This document shows, piece by piece, positions 12,470-31,100 of a DNA stretch of 64,000 nt. Source of the stretch: Talpa occidentalis. Taxonomy: Eukaryota; Chordata; Mammalia; Eulipotyphla; Talpidae. Position 1 is the first letter of the stretch, and each line of letters begins with the position of its first letter. The notes below the pieces were generated by a model. The model saw only the letters and a list, made by a program, of their open reading frames with translations, ran no database searches and was not told where the DNA came from. The stretch lies in assembly GCF_014898055.3 (NCBI RefSeq), contig NW_023601212.1:45992329-46056328 (forward strand), written 5' to 3'. The position numbers and the translations under genes are program-made.

Positions 12470-12722
12470 GGGCCTCCCTAGCTGTGTAGAGTTAAGTCTC
12501 AGTGCTATTACCACTATTACTAGGCATGAGTTGAGCCTGAGTTCGATCCCCAGCCAGGGAGCTAACCTACATATGGTGCAACAGACCTCTCCTGTCTTGC
12601 CCACTGCTCCCCTCAACAGTGTATTTCAGTAAATCCACCTATTCTGTCTCTGGTGAAACCTCTCAATCCCCACACCTCTAGCCTATACCCCAGTTCTTCT
12701 ATGCAAAAAAAAAGGGGAAAAA
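12470..12722 (+). repeat. T+ SINE, subtype B, old
   Basis: Begins gggcctccctagctgtg and keeps gagttcgatccccagccag (B box). Flanks aattgaattt on both sides. Confidence 0.88.
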
Positions 12723-13590
12723 ATTTGAATTTTTTCTTGATCTTTGAATTGAATTTCCTTCTTGATCTTTTTCAACCATTTAACAATATACAAGTCATTC
12801 TATCTCATGGGGTCAGATGTGGGGGGCAGTTTGTTGATCCCTTTTCCAACCCAAAAGAGCCCTTGGGTTGAAAAGAAAGTCACAGAGGGCTGTACCTTGG
12901 ACTTGTTCTTGCATTTTTTTAATTGAAATACGTCGATTTTGAATTTCCAATTTGCTATAGACTCGTTTGCAGAGTTCTCATCCAGGAACACTTGCTATCA
13001 CCAAACTTTCATTTCAAAGAACTCTCAAGTGCTAGAGAGGGGCTCAGAATGGATCAAGGGCTTTTCTCTGCATCATAATGAAAATCAAGGGAATAGGGAA
13101 AACAAATCCCGTAAGTAGAATTTACATCTTTAAAAAAAAAACAAGCGCCTTTTTCTTTATACACAAACTGTGAATGTTTTTCATAAACACAGGAAAACAT
13201 CAGGAGAATTGTCAAATATTTCATAAACTCTAGCTTGGTTAAGGAGATAATGAAATGGTTGAAAACGAAAAGAAAATGCCTTGCTAATGACAGTCTGGCT
13301 GGCTTTTCAAATCTAACCACTTCAGATGAGAGCTGATATCATTACCACATCGCTGCTACCCAGAGGAAGAATCTCAGGGAACCCAGGAGGGATGATGCCC
13401 CTAACTATCCAGAGAAATGAAACTGGGTTTGACCTATTAACCATATCACTTGAAAACAGCTAGCTCAATTTTCAGCAAGTTTGAAATACACGCTTGCAAG
13501 TGTCTGTTAAAATCCAGACCACAAGGTACAGAGCTGGTTCTACCTTAGTGGCTCTGCATGGAGGAGCACGTTGGGAATCTCCACCACCCC
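12723..13590. other. Unassigned intergenic stretch
   Basis: AT-rich and without a recognised repeat or gene; the 88-codon antisense frame at 13054-13320 has no family resemblance. Confidence 0.5.
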
Positions 13591-13790
13591 CTTGCTCTAA
13601 GGTCAGCAAATTTTTCCCATAAAAGGCCAGATAGGCAATATTTTCAGCTCTACATGTTGAAATTCTGCTGTTATGGCATGAAAGCAGTCAAAGCAGCGGT
13701 AGGCTATAATATGTACTAAAAGGGGCATGTCCGGGTGCCAATAAAACTTTATTTACCAAAACAGGAAGTGGGCCGAACTAGGCTAGCAGG
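13590..13790 (-). mobile_element. hAT-Charlie nonautonomous element (MER3-like)
   Basis: Starts aaggtcagcaaatttttcc and shares the words aaaggccagatag and aataaaactttatttac with other copies at 22475 and 61945. Both ends and strand are approximate. Confidence 0.55.
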
Positions 13791-15157
13791 GCATAGCTTT
13801 CGACTTCTGCTCTAGAGTGTCTGGAACCGAAGTACAATAAGAAATTAGAGCAGGGATGGGCTCTACTTTTTGACATAGCAAGAAAGGATAGAGCAAGCAA
13901 AAGGGGGTTTCCAACATGAACCCCAAAGCAAAGGTTTTGGGGCCAGTTGCTTCAAACTCAGTCTTCTTTTTGTTCTCTATGTGACTGCTTGCCTGGGCAG
14001 CTACTTCACTTAAATTGCTCAAGGGCGAACAGTCGTAGGCATTTATTACTTAGATGGTGGTTAAGGCCAAAATGGAAAGTAAGCTGGTGTGACATCAACT
14101 AATGTCACTTACACAGAGAAACAGTCATCTGGGTAGAGCTGAACACTTTGTCCTCATTCATAGGTTAAAACTGAAGTGGCCTAACTCCCTAACCCTGTTC
14201 CTAGTCAGAAATGATGGGAATCTAGAACCATGTTTTTCAGTATTATGTGTAAACATACATAAGTACAAAGGAATGAACAAAAAACAAGTAAGTAGACAAG
14301 GATATAAATTGTAAAAGATGCATTTTTCTTTGAGGTTCTTAGCCTGAAGCTGTCAAGAAAGATCTCTACTTAAAAGTAACCCCCAAAAGTCATTAGGTAT
14401 GAATTGATGAGCTGGTCATCATGATGTTACTTACAGTAGTCAAAAAGAGGAGACAAAACAAGTGTTCAGCAATGAAAGACTAGTTTAATTATGATACACC
14501 CTTACCATCGCTTATTTGCAGTTATTAAGGAATGGCAGTTCAGGAAAAGATATAGAAATATAGTCATTATCAGATGAAAAAAGCAGATTAGTAGATAAAA
14601 AAATACTGTGTGGAAAGAAAATGCAAGTACCGTATCCAATGCATGTGCACAGAGAAAGAGAAGGATGTGCACCAAGAGGGAATTTTCATGGCGAACAGGA
14701 TTATGGGTGGCTTTTTCCCCTGAGAACAAAGCCACATTTTATAATTTTTCTAAAATAAATCTGCATTGGTAGTAAGAGACTTAATAAAACAAACGAAAAC
14801 CACAAGCCACAACAGTGATGTAAAGATGTAGGTTTTTCAGGTACTCCCAAAAGGAAACCAGCAAAGGTCACAATGCTGGCCATAGCTGAGTTCCTAACAG
14901 TGGACAAAGTACAAGCTCAGCCCAGCCACAGGGCCAAAGTCAAAGAGAGATTTATTGGTGCCACACAGGATTAAAAAGAACACCAGGAAAGTGCTCTGGC
15001 AGCCCAGAAAATACAAAGGATATGATGCTGAAATGAAGATCACAGAACCTGAACCGCCTTATCCATGTTCAGAAAATGTTGTATATTCAAACAGGTAAAG
15101 GAAAATGCTGAAAAGGAAAGAAGTGGGAAAAGGCTGTCCATCATGGAAACTGTTTCG
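13791..15157. other. Unassigned intergenic stretch
   Basis: No gene. 14900-15100 has two short open stretches but no protein family could be recognised. Confidence 0.5.
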
Positions 15158-15171
15158 AGTCACTTTATTTT

Positions 15172-15435
15172 TTTTTTAAATTTATTTATTTTTATACAGG
15201 AAGGGGGGTATAGGCCAGACACGCAGGAGGGTGAGAGGATTCACCGGAGACAGAGTGGGGAACAAAACAGGCAGACTAAACAAATACATTGCTGAGGGGA
15301 TCAGCGGGCAAGAGAAGAGAGTTCTGCTTCGCCATGTGGGACTCTCGCCAGCCAGGTGGGATCGAAGCCACACTTCAGAGGCTGCGGACAGCTTCACGGT
15401 GCAGAGCTCAACCGCCTGCGCCACCAGGGAAGCCC
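15172..15435 (-). repeat. T+ SINE, subtype C, first of a tandem pair
   Basis: Flanks agtcactttatttttt (from 15158) and agttactttatttttt (from 15436). Lies head-to-tail with the next SINE. Confidence 0.9.
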
Positions 15436-15451
15436 AGTTACTTTATTTTTT

Positions 15452-15727
15452 AAAGATTTATTTATTTATGCATACAAGAACTGGGGTGTAAGCCAGGGGC
15501 GCAGGGGGCGGGGGGTGGTGTGTGAAAGGATTCACCAGAGACAGAGTGGGGAGCATAACAGGCAGATCTACTGAATACACTGTTGAGGGAAGCAGCGGGC
15601 AAGACAGGAGAGGTCTGCTGCACCATGTGGGTCAGCCCTCTAGTTGGCTGGGAATTGAACTCACGCTGCAGTGGCTGGTAATAGCTTGACAGCACTGTGT
15701 CTCCAACCCCTGCATACCAGGGAGGCC
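15452..15727 (-). repeat. T+ SINE, subtype B, second of a tandem pair
   Basis: Ends at ccagggaggccc and is followed by ccagttatttt, a third copy of the same target word, so both SINEs used nearly the same site. Confidence 0.88.
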
Positions 15728-16774
15728 CTCTTTCCAGTTATTTTGAATGCCATGACAGCTTTCACAGTGCATGAGCTAGCGGCAGGAAAGAACGTCGGCA
15801 AGAAGAGGATACCCATAGGCATGGAGCAATGACCCCACACATAACTCATGCACACTTAAGACGCATGCAGAGGGGAAGTGTGCAGAGGGGAAGGAACCCA
15901 CCACAGTTCCACCAGCAAGGCACAGGGATGGGATTTGCCCTCACATCTAAGTGACCCAGGACATAAGCGCTTAAATGCCAGGGACCCCATGCACTCAAAA
16001 AATCAAGACTTCCATCACCTCTGGTACCAATGCAGGTTACTGAAAGGTTCCAAAAGACATGTGTCCATGAGCTACAACTTTAAAAAGGTCCAGCAGCCTC
16101 CAACATGCATCCCCCAAAGTTCCCTGCTTATAAGAATTTAACAATGAGATAACAGTTCTCTGTAGAAAAATACAACTATTGACATAAAACCTCAATAATG
16201 CATTCTGTTCTCAGAGCTCGACCCATCCCTGTAACACACAAACGTCTTGCCTCACTGAGGCCTCAGGGCGGTCTGAAGAAAGTTGCACAACTTCCTCACA
16301 CTACTCGCCCGCATGACCCTGACCAGCCAACATCTTGGCAGTTTGGTTCTTGTTGACAAAGACAAGGGCTTAGGCAAAGCAGCTCCTATCAGCAGATACA
16401 CTCCATCACTTACACACCATGGGGTGCATGTGGTCCAGGACTGACATGAGACTAAGTTACAGAGGCAATGACAGAGAATGATGTTAGTTGAGTAGTAATA
16501 CCAGTGGACTTGACTCTGGTCCCAACCAGAGTCAAGTGAAGTCCCAACCACATCACTGGTCTTCGAATACTTCCAGCACAACCAGGTCAAAATTGTATTT
16601 GCCCAATTTCTACTTGACCTTTTTGAGCAAAATCCAAAAAGGAACACCTAACATTTCCTCTTTTCTGACTTGTCCACAGGCTCCAAAGTAAATCCTAGGT
16701 GTTTCCCACAGCATAATTCAGAATAATTCAAGTTGGAAATCAACATCGTGGTTAAAAAAGTATATAAACAAAAG
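15728..16774. other. Intergenic stretch beyond the SMIM7 3' end
   Basis: No gene or recognised repeat, except the perfect hairpin at 16508-16537. Confidence 0.55.
16508..16537. repeat. Perfect 13-bp inverted repeat, 4-nt loop
   Basis: acttgactctggt (16508-16520), loop ccca, then accagagtcaagt (16525-16537). It lies about 240 bp past the inferred SMIM7 cleavage site. Confidence 0.9.
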
Positions 16775-16793
16775 GTCCTCTTTAGAAATGGGC

Positions 16794-16799
16794 TTTATT
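16794..16799 (-). terminator. Candidate distal poly(A) signal of SMIM7
   Basis: AATAAA on the minus strand about 935 nt after the SMIM7 stop codon. It sits at the edge of the repeat-free block. Confidence 0.6.
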
Positions 16800-17150
16800 T
16801 TCAGTGTATTTAGTTAGAAAAGTCTGCATATTTACTTTTTCCTCCCATAGGTTTACCTACAGGTCAAGATTTCAAAACCACAATAAACAAACCAAATACC
16901 CATGGGAGCTGGGTACCAACTGGCCAGTGGTCATTTCATTTTGGCAATTAAAGCAAGTACTCCCTTTCAAAGTGGATTTCTGTGCAAAACACCATATTTC
17001 CTTGAATGAGGCTCACTGTTTTCAATCTTGAGATCCCCCACTTGAAGAGCAGACCCACAAACCCCAACTTTTCAAATTCAGTCCCAATATCATCATAGAA
17101 ATCACTCTCATTCCAGCAACTGTACAATAATAAATGGCCTCAAAAGCTAC

Positions 17151-17156
17151 TTTATT
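17151..17156 (-). terminator. Candidate proximal poly(A) signal of SMIM7
   Basis: A second AATAAA on the minus strand, about 578 nt after the stop. It could give a shorter 3' UTR. Confidence 0.4.
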
Positions 17157-17733
17157 TAACAGAGAACTTCAAGCCAAAATTTCTCGTAATACCCACCCAC
17201 CCCACCAGTTGTTCTGTATCCCTCTTCAATGGGATTCAGTCATTTTTCACCCTTGAAAGTCCTGGGGCACAAGCTGAGCAGAGTCTGTCGGGATGGGGAA
17301 GGAATGACTTTTAAACATCTGTATAATTCAAACCAAAAGGATGGTTCTTTAAAATAAACCAAGAAATATCCAGATATGGGTTTCTAGTGGAAGTCTGACA
17401 GAAAAGGGACTCCAATTTAATAAAACACTCTTAGACATGTCTTTTCATCTGTTGAGAAGGCAGTATCATCACATCCCTCAAATAAACCCCCAAAACAACT
17501 GAAGTAGACAGCATTTCAATGCTGAGACTAAATCAAAAGTATCTTTGAAAAGAAAACAGTGACATGGCTAGAAGCCATGTGCATCTTGGTAAACATTTTT
17601 TCACCCACCACGAGCTTGGGCTTTCTGGGAAGGTCACTGGTTTTCCAGTTAAAAACATTCTTAAAGTCACCAGGAATGGAGGAAGAGAGACTTGGCATCT
17701 GAGAAGGTGTGTACCAGGATCCACATCAGCAGC

Positions 17734-26619
<8,886 letters not shown>

Positions 26620-26933
26620 CGTTACGGCCGAAACGTCCGTCAGAACCGGAAGCGGAAGTCCCCCGGAAGGCGGGGAGAGGCGCTCGTGTCAACAAATCGC
26701 GGAACAGAACTGGCCACGCCTGGGCCAATCAGAGGTGGAGGCAGGCAGGGTCCCAAGGTCCGCAGGTCGGGCCCCTTTAGAGACGAGTCCCTCCCCCCGA
26801 GGCGGCCTGGAGCGCCGCGAAGAATAGGCGGGTCAAGCGTGTGACTCGACCGAAAGGGGCGTGACCACAGGGGTTGGTTCCGAGCCGGACAGCTGTTCCT
26901 TCTGCTGAACTGGGGTCTCCTATCTCCTACGGG

Positions 26934-27224
26934 TTTTTTTTTTTTTTAAGATTTATTTTTATTTATTTGTGCATACAAGAACTGAAGTGTAGGCCAGAGG
27001 TGGGGGTGGTGGTTAGAGGCTCCACCACAGAGTGGGCCACCGCACAGGCGGACCCACTGATATACACTGCTGAGGCGAGCAGTGGCAAGACAGTAGCGGT
27101 CTGCTGCGCCATGTGGGTCAGCACCATGTGGGTCAGCAACCTGGCCGGTTCCAAACTCAGGCCCCAATGGCTGGCGTTAGCTTGATAGCACTGAGACTTT
27201 AACCCCTGCGCCACCAGGGAGGCT
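26934..27224 (-). repeat. T+ SINE, subtype B, between the two promoters
   Basis: Flanks ctcctacggg and ctcctccggg. It carries a short local duplication (caccatgtgggtcag repeated about 27107-27136). It separates the SMIM7 and TMEM38A CpG-rich blocks. Confidence 0.9.
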
Positions 27225-27316
27225 CCCTCCTCCGGGGGGCTTTTGAAAAAACCTGGCCCCTAACCACTGAGCTGCACACAGGAAGAAGCCCTAAGGTAGT
27301 GGGCTCCTGCGGGCAT

Positions 27317-27680
27317 AGATTTCCGGACCTATTGGGTTCCAAAAGTCCTCCTGGACTCTAGGAAAAGCGGGAATCACTACTAGACTGACCCTACAGGGAT
27401 TGGGGTCCCAATCAAGAGTCCCCCCCGGGCGTTTTCATAGGGGACAGAAGTCATGACTAACAGAGCCCATTGGGTACTTGAATCATGACAACTCCATAGA
27501 GGACGAGTGCCTGACCCACCTCCGGGCAAGAAGGATGGGGTTCGCAACTGATCGGGCCCCAAAGGGAACGGAGGTTCCAATCCAAGGGCTTCGCAGAGCA
27601 CTTGGGTTCTAACCGAGCCCATCGGGAAGAGGTCCTGACTGATCTGTCCCTCCCGGGCGGGCTCGTTCAAAAAAGACCCC
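27317..27680 (+). repeat. Degenerate minisatellite upstream of TMEM38A
   Basis: A motif of the form GACTGAYC-GAGCCCATTGGG-then-TTCCAATC recurs at 27326, 27383, 27455, 27545, 27609 and partly 27636, with steps of about 57-90 bp. Examples: acagagcccattgggt, gatcgggccccaaaggg, accgagcccatcggg. Units are strongly diverged. Confidence 0.55.
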
Positions 27681-27759
27681 TTCCCCAATGGAAAGCTCCC
27701 CAACACAATCCACAAGGCCTCTGTGTTCCGTCTCTCTGGGTGAATGGGGTCGGGATGGC

Positions 27760-28130
27760 CTGAGGGGCAAAAGTGGGGTTCCCGAGCGCCAGGCTCCGGG
27801 AAATTGGAGGCCCCACGACCCGCCCGCGCGGGCTGTCGCCCCTCCCCTCCGCGGGGGCTGGGTTGGGGGCGGCGCCTGGAGAGTGGGGGCGGTTCCTTAG
27901 GCGGGGGCCCAGTCCGCGGGCGGCGGGCGGCGGGACGCACGGGGCTGGGGTCTGGGGAGGGACCCGCTGGGCGCAATGGAGTTGCTCTCGGCACTAAGCC
28001 TAGGCGAGCTTGCGCTCAGCTTCTCGCGGGTGCCACTCTTCCCGGTTTTCGACCTCAGCTACTTCATTGTCTCCATTCTCTACCTCAAGTATGAGCCAGG
28101 TGAGCCGGGGGCTGGGGGCTGGCGGAGATT
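27760..28130 (+). promoter_or_regulatory. CpG island / promoter and 5' UTR region of TMEM38A
   Basis: A very CpG-rich block ends in exon 1 of TMEM38A and has several GC boxes (gggggcgg, gggcggcggg). No TATA box lies within 100 bp upstream of the ATG. The exact start site cannot be read from sequence. Confidence 0.7.
27976..28099 (+). CDS. TMEM38A: TMEM38A coding exon 1
   Basis: 124 nt encoding residues 1-41 and the first base of Gly42, including the first membrane segment. Donor CCAG|GTGAGC. It is followed by the 16.7 kb intron 1. Confidence 0.97.
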
Positions 28131-31100
28131 GGCATCCTTACCCTGGGGGCGGAGGCAAACCCGGTGTTGGAGGGGCGCGAGATGGGAGTAGCCGTGGAGC
28201 AAGGGTAGTGGGACCCAGTGACTTGTGCGGGGAGAGCAGGCTGGTGCTGGAATCGTGAGGTTCTCCCAAACCGGGGCGGCGGGAACCCGCGAGATGGTGG
28301 GGTTGGGGGGAAGGGAAGCAGATGCGAGCTGCAGGGAATGAGGGGAACGTGATATTTCAGAGCTGGAAGAGCAGGTGCTGAGGAGTGGGGGAGGGAGAGA
28401 ATGTCAGGGGTCCTGGCGTGGAGGGTCTCAGAATCAGAACTTGGGCCACGGGCATACGGTGTGGTGAGGGCGCTGTCAGGGGTCCGTGCCAGAAGTCCTG
28501 GGCGCCCTCAGCCGTGACCTCCCTTTTTGCCCTTGCCGCTCGCAGCGAGAGCAGCAGCTGAGTGTCTATATAAGGGCCGGTCGTACCGGGGTTAGGTTCA
28601 GAGACGGTGACACCGGTGCCCCCCTCCCTGCTCCGGCCACCGGATGACCTCCCCTCCCATCCCTTCAGTCCAGGGGAATCCTTCCAACCCTGGCCGGGTT
28701 CCTTTCCACCTAACTGAGCAGAACTGACCCTCCGGCAAAGTGATTTGGGGTCAGCATCCTCCCTCCAGCTCAGACCCTCATAGGGAATCACAGAAGGGAT
28801 GATGGACTTTTTAAAAAATTGTGTTTAAAAGCCATTTTTAAAATGCTGGCTAATGGTCTTAGAATGAGTTCTATTTTTATACAAGGTCAGAGAATATTTC
28901 TTGTTCATCTCCTAGTATTTGAATTATTCCAGTTCACTAGCAAACTAAATGGAGAAGAGAATTTGACTTTAAAAGAAACATCAGTCACCCTGAAACTCTG
29001 TGATACTTGCTCACACTTACATGTAAATTATTTCTATAGTCTTCTTAGAATGGAAATAACTTTTTTTTCCTAAGTGATAAAAATAGATACTCATGTATAT
29101 TTTTTAAAAATCAGACTGAAAAGAGAAAAGTGGTAATTACAGTGGACTGGGTGGCCACCTTTCTAGATACCTCTATTGTATGTATTTATACCCCTGCAGT
29201 TATGGATATAAACCCACAACTTTATGCAAGTAGGAGCATACCCTGCTTGCAAAGCATCTTGGTTCCCTTTTACTTTTGCCTTTCCACATGCTATAGTCTA
29301 TATCTTTAAAAGCTGTTCTGGAGCACAGTTACTTTGCAAAGCAAAATAAGCTTTGTATTGTGTTCTGATGAATACAGGGTTATTTTCCTTCTGGGGACAA
29401 TTTCCTGCTGGCACAGTCCAGTCCCCTGGGTACATACAGAGCCCAGCAACCTTGGAGGGCAGAAGCCCTATGGGAATGTAGGACACAAGTGTCTGGAGGA
29501 AAAAGGTCTCTGGATTGGCTAGGAGCTTGCAGGGTTGAGACATTCCTGAGCCAGACAATAAATCATCTGGTCTGGATGGAGCCTGAAGCTTGAAAAGGTT
29601 TGGTGGTTCTCAAACCTGGCTGCACATCAGGGGTTCCTGGGGGCATTTAAACCAATTGAGTTAGAATATCTGAGGTGGGACCCCCTGGAATGTTCATGTT
29701 TCAAGTTACTTTCCCCCAGTGAATGCAATGTGCTATCTAGGTTGAAAACCCCAGCCCCATTCAACCTCCTCCTTTTGCAAATAGGGAAACAGGAAATGGA
29801 GACTCAGCTAATTTACATACGCAGTGAACCTGCTGTCTAAGACCTGGTAGATGACTGACCTCTGGGCTATAACCTAGGTGTTCTTGACTCCAAGAATCAA
29901 TCACTACAATTGCTCCGGGGGACTTGCCCCCCTTAGAAAAGGGAGGCATTGTACTGAACTGGTTTGGGGCTGCTGCTGAACCTCTAAAGGTTTCTTCTCA
30001 GAATCCATGTGTTGATTGCAGGACCAGCTTCAAAATTTGCAAGGCTCCTTGTTGAGAAATTAAGACTTTCTAAGCAGTAAGAGCAGAACATTAAACTGAA
30101 CACAGAGCCCTTCTGTGCCCAGAGTTCTGGGCACAGTGGCATACTCTCAAGCTGAGGGCCAACTAGTTTTAAGACAAAATGGGAGTCAGTTCTGCTTGTA
30201 ACTCTGAGTGAACACCATACTGATTCCTCCCTGAGCTTCAGTTTGCTCATCTGTGAATTGGGATCTTTGGTCAAATCATCCTGGACTCCCTTTCCTGGCT
30301 ATTGTGAGGATTTGTCAATGCCCAGGTCTAAGGCATACCTGTGAGATATTTACAATGGTTTCTACAACCATGGAGAGAGGTTTTCTGGGATATAGACATT
30401 TTCTGGGCTAGGTTTGTGTGAGACTCCTGAATGAGGACAAAGCACACTGAGGTCTCAGATGAACAACGTCTGTGTCGCCTGGGAGCTACTAGAAATGTAG
30501 AATGCCAAGCCCTCCACCCAGACCAGCTGAATGAGAATCTACATTTGAACAAAGTCCCCCTTAAGTTAAGATGCAGATATTCTAGAAATGATGGAGTAAA
30601 AGAGGCAGGCATTCCTTTTTAAGCCTGGAGCTCTTTAATATGACCAGAAGGTTCTGGTCTGCCTCACATCCAGGGCCCCTAACCCTAAGCAAGAGAGAGA
30701 GAGAGAGAAACTACATGACTGAAGGAATGAGTGAATTAATGAATGAATAACAGTCCTGAATACTGTAAGCCCTGACCCATCCAAAGAACCTCCCAGAACA
30801 ATGATTCACAAATGTGACTACACAATTAGACTCACCCGGGGAGCTTTAAAAAATCTTGTCCAGGTAGTACGCTCCCTACCTTATCATTTAAATCAGCATT
30901 TCTGGGGGTGGCATCTGTATTTTTCAGTTCCCCAGATGAGAATTGGCTTTCCAAGGCAGTGTATCCCAGTGGCTGCATTAATGACAGTTAAGGCCACATC
31001 ACTCCTTGCAAGGGGTGGGTTGGCAGTATCCTGTACATTTCACCATGTTTCACAGCATCCCTGACCTCAAATTACTAGATGCTGGTAGCACACCACACCC

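Larger units (their letters stand above)
16775..17733 (-). other. SMIM7: SMIM7 3' untranslated region
   Basis: About 960 bp of sequence with no recognised repeat runs from the stop codon to the first good poly(A) signal. The distal end is inferred from the AATAAA at 16794-16799; cleavage 15-25 nt beyond it is assumed. Confidence 0.7.

Noticed and set aside
14920..15110. Possible processed pseudogene
   Set aside because: A short frame (EMKITEPEPPYP) faintly recalled phosphatase inhibitor 2, but the match is only a few residues with no flanking support.
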